From Flavobacterium enshiense (lineage in GTDB: Bacteria > Bacteroidota > Bacteroidia > Flavobacteriales > Flavobacteriaceae), in assembly GCF_022836875.1 (NCBI RefSeq), contig NZ_CP090376.1, positions 1,488,001 through 1,552,000 on the forward strand: DNA of 64,000 bases. The letters run 5' to 3'. Each line of letters opens with the position of its first letter. Position 1 is the first letter of the stretch. The position numbers and the translations under genes are program-made. This document shows, piece after piece, positions 50,470-58,763 of this stretch. A model generated the notes under the pieces. It had not been told where the DNA came from and did no database searches. It worked only from the letters and a program-made list of their open reading frames with translations.

Positions 50470-51807
50470 ATGTTTGATAATTTAAGCGATAAACTCGATA
50501 AAGCCTTTCATATATTAAAAGGACACGGAAAAATCACTGAAGTAAACGTTGCTGATACTTTAAAAGAGGTTCGTCGTGCTTTACTTGATGCCGATGTTAA
50601 CTTTAAGATTGCCAAAGATTTTACCACACGTGTAAAAGAGAAAGCAATCGGTCAGGATGTATTAACTACATTACAGCCAGGTCAGTTGATGGTGAAACTC
50701 GTAAAAGATGAGTTGACCGAATTGATGGGAGGTGATGTGTCAGGAATTACCTTGACAGGAAGTCCTACCGTGATTTTGATGTCAGGTTTACAAGGTTCGG
50801 GTAAAACAACCTTCTCCGGAAAGTTGGCTAATTTCCTTAAAACCAAAAAAGGAAAGAAACCGCTTTTGGTAGCTTGTGATATTTACCGTCCTGCGGCGAT
50901 TAATCAGTTGCATGTAGTTGGTGAGCAGATAGGTGTTGAAGTATATTCAGAGCCTGAAAATAAAAACGCCGTTTCTATTGCCGAAAATGCAATCAGACAT
51001 GCTAAATCTAACGGTTTCAATGTTGTAATTGTCGATACGGCCGGTCGTTTGGCGGTGGATGAAGAGATGATGACCGAGATCGCAAACGTTCACAAAGCTA
51101 TTCAGCCTCAGGAAACACTATTTGTAGTGGATTCCATGACTGGACAGGATGCCGTGAATACAGCAAAAGCGTTTAATGACCGATTGAATTTTGACGGGGT
51201 AGTATTGACCAAATTGGATGGTGATACCCGTGGTGGAGCAGCGATTTCCATCAAATCCGTAGTGAATAAACCGATTAAATTTATCGGTACGGGTGAAAAA
51301 ATGGAAGCGATTGACGTTTTCTACCCGTCTCGTATGGCAGATCGTATTCTTGGAATGGGAGACGTTGTTTCCTTGGTGGAAAGAGCGCAGGAGCAATACG
51401 ATGAAGAAGAAGCACGTAAATTACAGAAGAAAATTGCCAAAAACGAATTCGGTTTCGACGATTTCTTAACACAAATCCAGCAAGTGAAAAAAATGGGTAA
51501 CATGAAAGACTTAGTAGGCATGATCCCAGGAGCAGGAAAAGCGTTAAAAGACGTAGAGATTGAAGATGATGCTTTCAAACATATTGAGGCGATTATTCAT
51601 TCGATGACACCTGAAGAAAGGACTAAACCTGCACTTTTAGATGCAAAACGTAAACTGAGAATCGCAAAAGGTTCGGGTACCGATATCCAACAGGTAAATC
51701 AGTTGCTGAAACAGTTCGACCAGATGAGCAAAATGATGAAGATGATGCAGGGAGCAGGAGGTAAAAACCTAATGCGAATGATGGGCGGAATGAAAGGAAT
51801 GAGATAG
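50470..51807 (+). CDS. ffh: Signal recognition particle protein Ffh
   Basis: SRP54 homologue that binds signal sequences and delivers ribosomes to FtsY. The N domain (1-90) is followed by the G domain with P-loop GLQGSGKTTFSGKLA (about residues 106-120), DIYRPAAINQL, VIVDTAGRLAVDEEM and LTKLDGDTRGGAA. The C-terminal M domain is methionine-rich (QMSKMMKMMQGAGGKNLMRM). The length of 445 residues is normal. The gene is monocistronic with its own promoter and terminator. Confidence 0.96.
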   Translation: MFDNLSDKLDKAFHILKGHGKITEVNVADTLKEVRRALLDADVNFKIAKDFTTRVKEKAIGQDVLTTLQPGQLMVKLVKDELTELMGGDVSGITLTGSPTVILMSGLQGSGKTTFSGKLANFLKTKKGKKPLLVACDIYRPAAINQLHVVGEQIGVEVYSEPENKNAVSIAENAIRHAKSNGFNVVIVDTAGRLAVDEEMMTEIANVHKAIQPQETLFVVDSMTGQDAVNTAKAFNDRLNFDGVVLTKLDGDTRGGAAISIKSVVNKPIKFIGTGEKMEAIDVFYPSRMADRILGMGDVVSLVERAQEQYDEEEARKLQKKIAKNEFGFDDFLTQIQQVKKMGNMKDLVGMIPGAGKALKDVEIEDDAFKHIEAIIHSMTPEERTKPALLDAKRKLRIAKGSGTDIQQVNQLLKQFDQMSKMMKMMQGAGGKNLMRMMGGMKGMR

Positions 51808-51817
51808 AGAGATAATA

Positions 51818-51847
51818 AAGACGTGAGCAATCGCGTCTTCTTTTTTT
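51818..51847 (+). terminator. Terminator after ffh
   Basis: A 6-bp stem (AAGACG / CGTCTT) with a ten-base loop followed by C and a seven-base T-run. Confidence 0.6.
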
Positions 51848-51869
51848 AATAAAATACAACAGATATAAA

Positions 51870-52751
51870 ATGCAACTATTAGACGGAAAAAAGACTGCAG
51901 AAGATATTAAGGTGGAAATTGCTGCCGAAGTTCAGAAGATGAAAGCTAAAGGGGAAAAAGTGCCTCATTTGGCTGCAATCATCGTAGGTAATGATGGTGC
52001 AAGTTTGACTTATGTTGGAAGCAAAGTAAAAGCTTGCGAGCGTGTGGGCTTTGAATCGACACTGGTTAAAATGCCAAGTACTACTTCGGAAACTGAATTG
52101 CTGAGAAAAATTAAGGAATTGAACGAAGATAGTAATATCGACGGATTCATTGTTCAGTTGCCATTACCGGAGCAAATTGACGAGCAGAAAGTGCTTATGG
52201 CAATTGACCCGAGTAAAGATGTTGATGGTTTTCACCCTGAAAACTTCGGGAAAATGGCGTTGGATATGAGTACGTTCATTCCGGCAACACCATTCGGAAT
52301 TTTGGAGTTGTTGGAGCGTTACAACGTGGATACAGCCGGAAAACATACTGTAGTTATCGGAAGAAGCCACATTGTAGGGCGTCCGATGAGTATTTTGATG
52401 GGCCGTAAAGGATTCCCTGGGAACTCAACGGTTACATTAACGCACAGTCATACTAAAAACATTACCCAAATTACCAGCCAGGCTGATATCATCATTACTG
52501 CTTTAGGGGTGCCAAATTATTTGAAAGCCGAAATGGTTAAGGATGATGTAGTGGTAATCGACGTGGGAATCACTCGTGTGCCGGATGAAAATAATCCAAA
52601 AGGATATGTAATTACCGGCGATGTTGATTTTGAAAATGTTTCAAAGAAAGCATCTTTCATTACACCTGTTCCTGGTGGAGTAGGACCTATGACTATCGCC
52701 ATGCTAATGAAAAATACTTTATTGGCCAGAGAACAAAAAATGGCAAAATAA
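51870..52751 (+). CDS. folD: Bifunctional methylenetetrahydrofolate dehydrogenase/cyclohydrolase
   Basis: Interconverts 5,10-methylene-THF, methenyl-THF and 10-formyl-THF. Typical segments are LAAIIVGNDGASLTYVGSKV with the catalytic Tyr/Lys, DGFIVQLPLPEQID, PSKDVDGFHPENFGKM, VVIGRSHIVGRPMSILM (NADP pocket) and FITPVPGGVGPMTIAML. The length of 293 residues is normal. The GNAT gene begins immediately at its stop, so they share a transcript. Confidence 0.95.
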   Translation: MQLLDGKKTAEDIKVEIAAEVQKMKAKGEKVPHLAAIIVGNDGASLTYVGSKVKACERVGFESTLVKMPSTTSETELLRKIKELNEDSNIDGFIVQLPLPEQIDEQKVLMAIDPSKDVDGFHPENFGKMALDMSTFIPATPFGILELLERYNVDTAGKHTVVIGRSHIVGRPMSILMGRKGFPGNSTVTLTHSHTKNITQITSQADIIITALGVPNYLKAEMVKDDVVVIDVGITRVPDENNPKGYVITGDVDFENVSKKASFITPVPGGVGPMTIAMLMKNTLLAREQKMAK

Positions 52752-53243
52752 ATGCAGGTATTCATTGCCGATAAAAATCAATTGTCCATTATTCGCGATT
52801 TAGCGTATAAAATCTGGCCGGATACTTACGGGGAAATTCTCTCGGAAGCTCAGTTGGATTATATGCTTGAGAATTTCTATGCCATACCGGCTTTGGAAGA
52901 GCAGTTGGGAAAGGGGCATGTGTTTTTACTGGCGAAAGAAAATGAAGTTTTTTACGGGTTTGCCTCATACGAAGTAAATTGCAAATCTGCCGGGAAAACC
53001 AAATTGCATAAAATTTATGTATTGCCGGAAACACAAGGAAAAGGATTAGGGAAACTGCTTTTGTCAGAAGTTGAAAAAGCAGCTCTCAAAGCAGGAAACT
53101 CGCATGTTTTTCTTAATGTAAATAGATATAACAACGCTCAGGAATTCTATAAACGCCTTGGTTTTGAAATCATCCATCAGGAAGATATTGAAATAGGTAA
53201 TGGTTATCTCATGGAGGATTTCGTTATGGAAAAACCTTTATAG
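52752..53243 (+). CDS. GNAT family N-acetyltransferase
   Basis: A 163-residue protein with the acetyl-CoA pyrophosphate loop (LPETQGKGLGKLLLSEVEKA, about residues 93-112) and the C-terminal VNRYNNAQEFYKRLGFEI pattern of GNAT enzymes. It begins directly after folD with no gap. The substrate (small molecule, antibiotic or protein N-terminus) cannot be predicted. Confidence 0.9.
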   Translation: MQVFIADKNQLSIIRDLAYKIWPDTYGEILSEAQLDYMLENFYAIPALEEQLGKGHVFLLAKENEVFYGFASYEVNCKSAGKTKLHKIYVLPETQGKGLGKLLLSEVEKAALKAGNSHVFLNVNRYNNAQEFYKRLGFEIIHQEDIEIGNGYLMEDFVMEKPL

Positions 53244-53251
53244 AAAAATAA

Positions 53252-53286
53252 AAAACCCAAGATTTAAATCTTGGGTTTTATTTTTT
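53252..53286. terminator. Bidirectional terminator, perfect palindrome
   Basis: A 28-bp perfect palindrome (14-bp arms AAAACCCAAGATTT / AAATCTTGGGTTTT with no formal spacer) with T-rich flanks, between the convergent GNAT and pseudouridine synthase genes. Confidence 0.8.
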
Positions 53287-53335
53287 AAGCGAGTCGAAAT
53301 TATTCACCTAAGAAAATAAAAACATTGGTTACTAT

Positions 53336-54157
53336 CTACTTTCGGTTTGGTCTCCGATTACTGTTTCTCGGTGGAAGCGTTTTTTTGAATTCGCGTTGAG
53401 CGGGTCTTTTCGTTTCCACTTTTGGTAAACTCGCTTCTTCCGTTTTGCTGGAAGGTTCAATAAGTTGGTTTAGTTCCTGGATTTCAGCATCTGTTAAATC
53501 GCGGTAGCGTCCGATTGGTACGTCTAAAGAAATATTGATGATTCGGATACGTTTCAAACCAGTCACTTCATAGCCTAAATATTCACACATACGGCGAATT
53601 TGTCGGTTCAAACCTTGTGTAAGTATGATTCGGAAAACAAACTTACTGATTTGCTCAACTTTACATTTTTTGGTAATGGTATCCAAAATAGGTACGCCGT
53701 TACCCATTCGCTGAATAAAGCGTTCGGTGATTGGTTTGTTTACGGTTACGACATATTCTTTTTCGTGGTTGTTCCGTGCACGAAGAATTTTGTTTACGAT
53801 ATCCCCGTCATCGGTCATGAAAATCAGTCCTTCACTGGCTTTGTCCAGTCGTCCGATCGGGAAAATTCGTTTTGGGTAGTTGATATAATCAACGATATTG
53901 TTTTTTACGTTCTGATTCGTTGTGCATTCGATTCCGACCGGTTTGTTGAATGCTAGGTAAATCGGTTTGGAAGTTTTTTCTCGGATCAACCTTCCGTCCA
54001 CGCGGATTTCATCTTCCTGCGACACTTTTGTACCCATTTCAGGAACTATTCCGTTGATGGTTATGCGGCCTTCTTCAAGGAGTTTGTCAGCTTCTCTTCT
54101 TGAGCAATAACCTGTTTCCGAAAGGAATTTGTTGATGCGTGTTTTGTTTTCTTCCAT
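53336..54157 (-). CDS. rluF: 23S rRNA pseudouridine synthase, RluF/RluB family
   Basis: Isomerises a uridine in 23S rRNA. An S4 RNA-binding domain (residues 1-65, NKFLSETGYCSRREADKLLE) precedes the RsuA/RluB/E/F catalytic domain with the Asp in IGRLDKASEGLIFMTDDGD and LTQGLNRQIRRMCEYLGYEV. The basic tail (PQREFKK, RNSNRRPNRK-like) may add RNA contacts. Length and motif order fit RluF, target uridine near 2604; RluB-type is an alternative. A consensus -7 element ends four bases before the ATG. Confidence 0.87.
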   Translation of the reverse strand: MEENKTRINKFLSETGYCSRREADKLLEEGRITINGIVPEMGTKVSQEDEIRVDGRLIREKTSKPIYLAFNKPVGIECTTNQNVKNNIVDYINYPKRIFPIGRLDKASEGLIFMTDDGDIVNKILRARNNHEKEYVVTVNKPITERFIQRMGNGVPILDTITKKCKVEQISKFVFRIILTQGLNRQIRRMCEYLGYEVTGLKRIRIINISLDVPIGRYRDLTDAEIQELNQLIEPSSKTEEASLPKVETKRPAQREFKKTLPPRNSNRRPNRK

Positions 54158-54161
54158 AGTA

Positions 54162-54169
54162 CAAAAATA
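54162..54169 (-). promoter_or_regulatory. -7 promoter element abutting the rluF start
   Basis: On the minus strand TATTTTTG is separated from ATG by only TACT. A transcript from this element would have almost no 5' leader. Confidence 0.5.
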
Positions 54170-54222
54170 GTACTTATTTAAATTAAAGGCATTCTCTTTT
54201 AGAGTGTAGATTAACTTTTTTA

Positions 54223-54230
54223 TATCTTTG
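54223..54230 (+). promoter_or_regulatory. -7 promoter element for the T9SS protease
   Basis: TATCTTTG, exact TAnnTTTG, 20 bp before the TTG start. It supports that start over any later in-frame codon. Confidence 0.6.
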
Positions 54231-54250
54231 AGGCTTAAATTGTTAGCGAA

Positions 54251-55912
54251 TTGAAGAAAACTTTACTGCTATTCCTGTTGTTCAACTTGTCTCTTTTTGC
54301 CCAAAGCAGGAAAGGAGAGTTGTATTTGGTTCCCAATACCGATCAACACGAATTGTATGTTTCTTTTTCTGAACAGTTTGTTTTTAAGGATGAAAATTAT
54401 CAACAGGTGTTTTCACAGGTTGATAAAATTAGGCACGTAATGGAGGAATTTGGGGTCCGATTTCAAAAAGGGATTTCAATTCCTGATAAAAAAATTGGTG
54501 CACTTTTTTTGGCTGCCAAACAAAACGGACATGATGGGAAATCGGTTTTGAAATTACAGAACATACTTAAAGTGGCTATTGAAAATCCTACCAATGAACG
54601 CCAATTAGCTCTTGCAAAACGTTTGGAAGAATTGAACGAGGTTAATTACTGTAGTTTATTGCCTTTACAACCGATTGCTCCTCCTAATGATATTACGCCA
54701 TCAACACCAAATTATGAGGCTATTCAAACTTACTTGGATGCAAATCCAGGTGTAGACATGCGATATGCTTGGGAATTGGGGCTGACCGGTAGCGGTATTC
54801 GTATTCGTGATGTGGAATACGGTTTTAACAAGAATCATGAAGAATTAGTAGATCGCAATGCTTTCATTGCTCCCGGAATGAATATTTCAACAAATGCCAC
54901 GCCTTCTTATACAGAGCACGGCACTTCGGTTTTTGGTATCATGTATGCCGATAAGGGTGCTTATGGAATTTCAGGAATGGCTTATGGTGCTTCAGAAATG
55001 GTGCTGTTTCCGGAATGGCAACAAAGCGGTTATAGCAGGGTAAATGCTGTTACACAGGCCATTGCTAATTCAGTTGCCGGCGATGTGATTGTGTATGAAA
55101 TGCAGGCTTACGGGGAGAACAATGCTTATGTTCCAGCAGAATTTAACAGTGTTGTCTGGGATTTAACCAAGGCAGCTACTGATTCAGGAATAATTATCGT
55201 TGAAGCTGCAGCTAACGGGAATCAGAATTTGGATTCGGCTTATTATGCCTCTTATATGGCTAGAGGGAACTCAGGGGCCATTATCGTTGGAGGAGGGACC
55301 GAAGACCTGGCGCATAACAGAATTTCTTATAGTACTTATGGCTCTCGTGTGGATGTTCAGGGTTGGGCCAATAATGTTCGCGCTTGTGGTTATGGTGATC
55401 TGATAAAGATTGGAGGTGATTTTAATCAGGGGTATACCAATTTTTCGGGAACAAGTTCTGCTACACCTATAGTGGCTTCTTGCGTGGTTGTACTTCAGTC
55501 CTATTACCAAAGTCTTACGGGAAAATATTTGACACCACTGGCGATGCGTCAATTATTGCAAACAACCGGAATTCCGCAAGGTACTGGGGTTGCCGGAAAC
55601 ATAGGGCCTTTGCCTAACATGCAGGCGGCTATTTTGCAAATTAATCAGGCTCTGAATGTTGCTAAAAATGAAACTTTGGCTTTTACAGTGTTTCCTAATC
55701 CAGTGGATAATCATTTGGAATTAATTATTCAACAATCGATTGACGATAATGCTAAATTGGAAATTTACACGGCTTTAGGGCAAAAAGTTGTAGAACAACC
55801 CGTACATTCCGGCTATAATGGGTATGACGTAGCAAAACTATCTCATGGATTGTATTTTGTGAAAATAACTGATGGAAAAAGAACGCAGACTAAAAAAATC
55901 ATAAAACGATAA
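54251..55912 (+). CDS. S8 family serine protease with T9SS sorting domain (TTG start)
   Basis: A 553-residue subtilisin-like protease. TTG at 54251 begins a good signal peptide (KKTLLLFLLFNLSLFAQ). A prodomain-like region runs to about residue 165. The catalytic parts are an Asp-containing strand GIRIRDVEYGFNKNH (the usual DTG motif is altered), His in TEHGTSVFGIMYADKG, the oxyanion Asn region EAAANGNQNLDSA and Ser in FSGTSSATPIVAS. The last 80 residues are a type A T9SS C-terminal domain: FPNPVDNHLELII, YTALGQKV, LSHGLYFVKI, TKKIIKR. It is probably secreted to the surface. Confidence 0.9.
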   Translation: MKKTLLLFLLFNLSLFAQSRKGELYLVPNTDQHELYVSFSEQFVFKDENYQQVFSQVDKIRHVMEEFGVRFQKGISIPDKKIGALFLAAKQNGHDGKSVLKLQNILKVAIENPTNERQLALAKRLEELNEVNYCSLLPLQPIAPPNDITPSTPNYEAIQTYLDANPGVDMRYAWELGLTGSGIRIRDVEYGFNKNHEELVDRNAFIAPGMNISTNATPSYTEHGTSVFGIMYADKGAYGISGMAYGASEMVLFPEWQQSGYSRVNAVTQAIANSVAGDVIVYEMQAYGENNAYVPAEFNSVVWDLTKAATDSGIIIVEAAANGNQNLDSAYYASYMARGNSGAIIVGGGTEDLAHNRISYSTYGSRVDVQGWANNVRACGYGDLIKIGGDFNQGYTNFSGTSSATPIVASCVVVLQSYYQSLTGKYLTPLAMRQLLQTTGIPQGTGVAGNIGPLPNMQAAILQINQALNVAKNETLAFTVFPNPVDNHLELIIQQSIDDNAKLEIYTALGQKVVEQPVHSGYNGYDVAKLSHGLYFVKITDGKRTQTKKIIKR

Positions 55913-55914
55913 TC

Positions 55915-56769
55915 TTATTCTTCGAACAAAAAGATGTTGATTAGCTGATACAGTTTTTCGTCATGTAAGCTGTGTCCTAAACCTTTGGTTTCAATGAATT
56001 TAGCTGATTTCCATGCGTTTGCAATTTCTCTGCCTTCATTGAAAGCAACGACATCGTCGTCTATATCATGCGCTATTAATCCCTTAAGGTTGAATGTCGA
56101 AGCGAATCTTTTTCCTGAAAACTCAGATGGATGCAGGTTGAAGCGTTCTGTGAACTTCTCAGTCAGTAATTGAAAAGTTTTGTTATTAAGACTGATAGTT
56201 TTTTTGTAATTGTTCAGGAGAATTTCAAACTCGCTCGGAGCTCCTAAAATGACCATTTTTTGTAAAATGGGATTGTTGTACTTGAAATGATAATATAAAC
56301 AAGTTGCTCCTCCCATGGAATGTCCGATAATGTATTGCGGTTGAAAACGTTCAACCAAAGCGTTGACATGTTTTGCGTATTGCGGAATGTTGAACTCGAG
56401 ACCGCTGGAGAGTCCTTGTCCCGGGCCGTCTAATGCGATGATAGTGCTTTTCGATTTTCTTAAATATTTGATGAATTGTTCCCATCGGGACGCATTACTT
56501 TCCCATCCGTGAACAAGTAATATCTTGTTTTCATTGCCTTTCCAGGTATAGGTTTGAATACTGTGGTCTTCATGAACGAGGACTTCGTGTTCTGCTTCTT
56601 TTAGGATGTCTGGAATGGTATTAGGGAGCAGTTTTCCGCTTCGTGGCACCGCAAAGTATTTGTAGGCTAACAAGGTTGCTTTTTCGGGAAAAAAATAGCT
56701 CATCAGGTTGATATATAACCCGATGGATTTTGTTAGGATGAAATAAGCTATTTTGTCGATTTGTTCCAT
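55915..56769 (-). CDS. Alpha/beta hydrolase
   Basis: A 284-residue alpha/beta hydrolase with a short hydrophobic N-terminus. Catalytic elements are the oxyanion HGW in LLVHGWESNASRWEQF, nucleophile elbow YIIGHSMGGATCLYYHF, Asp in AHDIDDDVVAFNEG and His in KGLGHSLHDEKLY. The substrate is unknown, perhaps a lipid or ester. The ATG directly follows a terminator-like hairpin whose 3' arm contains GGAGG, so expression may be attenuated. Its stop is two bases from the stop of the convergent protease gene. Confidence 0.88.
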   Translation of the reverse strand: MEQIDKIAYFILTKSIGLYINLMSYFFPEKATLLAYKYFAVPRSGKLLPNTIPDILKEAEHEVLVHEDHSIQTYTWKGNENKILLVHGWESNASRWEQFIKYLRKSKSTIIALDGPGQGLSSGLEFNIPQYAKHVNALVERFQPQYIIGHSMGGATCLYYHFKYNNPILQKMVILGAPSEFEILLNNYKKTISLNNKTFQLLTEKFTERFNLHPSEFSGKRFASTFNLKGLIAHDIDDDVVAFNEGREIANAWKSAKFIETKGLGHSLHDEKLYQLINIFLFEE

Positions 56770-56795
56770 AAAAAAAAGCCTCCGTTTGGAGACTT
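56770..56795 (-). terminator. Terminator/attenuator hairpin directly before the alpha/beta hydrolase start
   Basis: On the minus strand AGTCTCC AAAC GGAGGCT forms a 7-bp stem followed by eight T and then ATG. It lies after the zinc-ribbon-family gene. GGAGG in the 3' arm is spaced nine bases from the ATG like a Shine-Dalgarno sequence, so pairing would both terminate and mask it. Confidence 0.65.
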
Positions 56796-56803
56796 TAAGT
56801 TAC

Positions 56804-57583
56804 TTATAATTTCGCAAATAATTGCTGAATTTTTTCTTTTTCTTCATCGGCTAAAGCGCTGTCCACCAAAATTCTTCCACTGTGCTCATCGGTGATGATT
56901 TTCTTTCTGGAAGCAATCTCCATTTGTGTTTGAGGCGGAATAGTGAAGAATGATCCTGCAGAAGCACCACGCTCGATTGAAACAACAGCCAAACCGTTTC
57001 TCACGCTGGTTCTGATTCTGTCATAGGCGCTTAATAAACGCTCTTCGATTTGATCGCGGAATTCTACTGATTTACCAGATAAGAAGTTTTCTTCTTTTTC
57101 TGTTTCAGCCATGATGTCACTTAACTCTGATTTTTTGTGTTTCAAGTGGGTTTGTTTAGCGTCTAATCTTTCTTTAGTTTCACCTAAAACCGTTTTTTTG
57201 TGTTCAATAGAAGCTTTCATTTCGCGAATGTGCTTCTCAGCCAATTGGATTTCCAACTCCTGAAACTCAACTTCTTTTGTTAATGCGTTGAATTCTCTGT
57301 TGTTGCGAACTTCTTTTTGTTGCTGTGCGTATTTTTTAATCGATTCTTTGTGGTTTTCGATAGCATTTTTCTTTTCCTTGATTTGCTCTTCGATAGTCTC
57401 TAAATCGTTTTTTAATTTGTCTAAACGAGTGCTTAATCCAGCAACTTCATCTTCTAAATCTTCCACTTCAAGAGGTAGTTCTCCTCTAACATTTCTGATC
57501 TCATCGATTCTTGAATCGACTAGCTGTAAATCATAAAGAGCTCTTAATTTTTCTTCTACACTTAGTTCTTTGATGTTTGCCAT
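56804..57583 (-). CDS. Coiled-coil protein of the C4-type zinc-ribbon (pfam02591) family, cysteines lost
   Basis: A 259-residue protein. The first 180 residues are a long coiled coil (KLRALYDLQLVDSRIDEIRN at the start, then repeated Glu/Lys heptads). The C-terminal part keeps the family layout (GASAGSFFTIPPQ, 206-218, and EHSGRILVD, 233-241), but the four cysteines of the zinc ribbon are all absent. Members in other phyla have a C4 zinc ribbon here. Function is unknown; the next downstream gene is an alpha/beta hydrolase and the upstream partner is Nif3-like, separated by three bases. Confidence 0.85.
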   Translation of the reverse strand: MANIKELSVEEKLRALYDLQLVDSRIDEIRNVRGELPLEVEDLEDEVAGLSTRLDKLKNDLETIEEQIKEKKNAIENHKESIKKYAQQQKEVRNNREFNALTKEVEFQELEIQLAEKHIREMKASIEHKKTVLGETKERLDAKQTHLKHKKSELSDIMAETEKEENFLSGKSVEFRDQIEERLLSAYDRIRTSVRNGLAVVSIERGASAGSFFTIPPQTQMEIASRKKIITDEHSGRILVDSALADEEKEKIQQLFAKL

Positions 57584-57586
57584 ATT

Positions 57587-58681
57587 TTAAAAGTACTTAA
57601 CTGGATTTGTATTTTCTTGCGATAAAATGATTGCAAAATTACTAATTTTTTCGGTAAGATAATCAACTATATAGTTTTTTGTAAATCTTTCACTTTCAAA
57701 ATGTCCGATATCGGCCAATAAGAGCTTGTTTTCGGCCTCATAAAACTGGTGGTATTTCAAATCAGCCGTAAGGAAAGCATCCGCTCCGGAAGCTATGGCC
57801 TTCTTTATGGCAAAACTTCCCGACCCGCCTAAAACAGCTACTTTTTTTATCGGTTTGTTTAAAAACTGACTGTGTCGGATACCGCCGCAATCCATTTTTT
57901 CTTTTACAAATTGAAGGAAATCATGTTCCGGCATTTCAGCCGCTAATTCGCCGATCATTCCCAGACCGATATTCTGATGTTGGTTCTCTAAATTGTAAAT
58001 TTCATACGCTACTTCTTCATACGCATGTTTTTTAAAGAGCGCTTTCAGGATTTTTCCCTGCAAATGTTTCTCGAAAGTCACTTCGATTTTGATTTCGTCA
58101 TTTTCTACAAATTCAAAACGTTCTCCGACCTGCGGATTGCTGTCTTCATTGCCCATATAGGTTCCGATGCCTTTTGAATTAAAACTACAGTCTTCATAAT
58201 TGCCAATTTTTCCCGCTCCGGCATCAAATAACGCATTGCGCAGTTCTTCCACATTTTCTGGAATCGTATAGGTAACCAGTTTTTGAATGAAATTTTGTTT
58301 CGGAACAAGTATCTTGGTGTTGGTTAGGCCTAAAGCATTGCAGAAAATTTTGTTGACGCCCTGTTTGTGATTGTCCAAAGCTGTGTGTATGGCATAAATG
58401 GCAATATCGTTTTTAATAGCTTTGATTATGGCGCGTTCCACATAGTTTTTTCCGGTAATTTTCTTCAATCCCGAAAACAAAATCGGATGGAAACAAACAA
58501 CCAGATTGCATTTTTTTGCAATGGCTTCGTCAATTACGGATTCTAAAGCATCGTGGCAAACTAGGACTCCGGTGGCTTCGATATTGGCGTCTCCTACTAA
58601 AAGTCCGACATTGTCAAAATCTTCTGCGTAGGCCAGTGGCGCCATTTCTTCTAAACGGGAAAGGATTTCTGCGATCTTCAT
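57587..58681 (-). CDS. Nif3-like dinuclear metal-centre protein
   Basis: Nif3/YbgI family protein of about 364 residues. It begins with KIAEILSRLEEMAPLAYAED, DNVGLLVG, then VVCFHPILFSGLKK (metal His), an insert domain (about 130-230) and a C-terminal half with KVAVLGGSGSFAIKKAIA and ADIGHFESERF (second metal site). Members may be GTP cyclohydrolase-like, but the true reaction is unresolved. I use ATG 58681; an ATG at 58735 would add 18 residues that read as translated upstream DNA. It is divergent from lpxK and co-directed with the coiled-coil gene. Confidence 0.9.
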   Translation of the reverse strand: MKIAEILSRLEEMAPLAYAEDFDNVGLLVGDANIEATGVLVCHDALESVIDEAIAKKCNLVVCFHPILFSGLKKITGKNYVERAIIKAIKNDIAIYAIHTALDNHKQGVNKIFCNALGLTNTKILVPKQNFIQKLVTYTIPENVEELRNALFDAGAGKIGNYEDCSFNSKGIGTYMGNEDSNPQVGERFEFVENDEIKIEVTFEKHLQGKILKALFKKHAYEEVAYEIYNLENQHQNIGLGMIGELAAEMPEHDFLQFVKEKMDCGGIRHSQFLNKPIKKVAVLGGSGSFAIKKAIASGADAFLTADLKYHQFYEAENKLLLADIGHFESERFTKNYIVDYLTEKISNFAIILSQENTNPVKYF

Positions 58682-58763
58682 GTGGAATAATTTTCTGAAT
58701 AACAAAGTAACGAATAAACCTATAACTTTTTTCAAAAAGATAAAAAATAGCTACATTCGTATT
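58682..58763. promoter_or_regulatory. Divergent promoter region between Nif3-like gene and lpxK
   Basis: 82 bp between the chosen starts. Near-consensus -7 elements with one mismatch each occur on both strands: TACATTCG on plus (58753-58760) and TTACTTTG on minus (58710-58703). Confidence 0.4.

Noticed and set aside
53600..53956. 118-codon plus-strand frame inside the rluF gene
   Set aside because: Antisense to the catalytic domain of the pseudouridine synthase, no start context and no family features.
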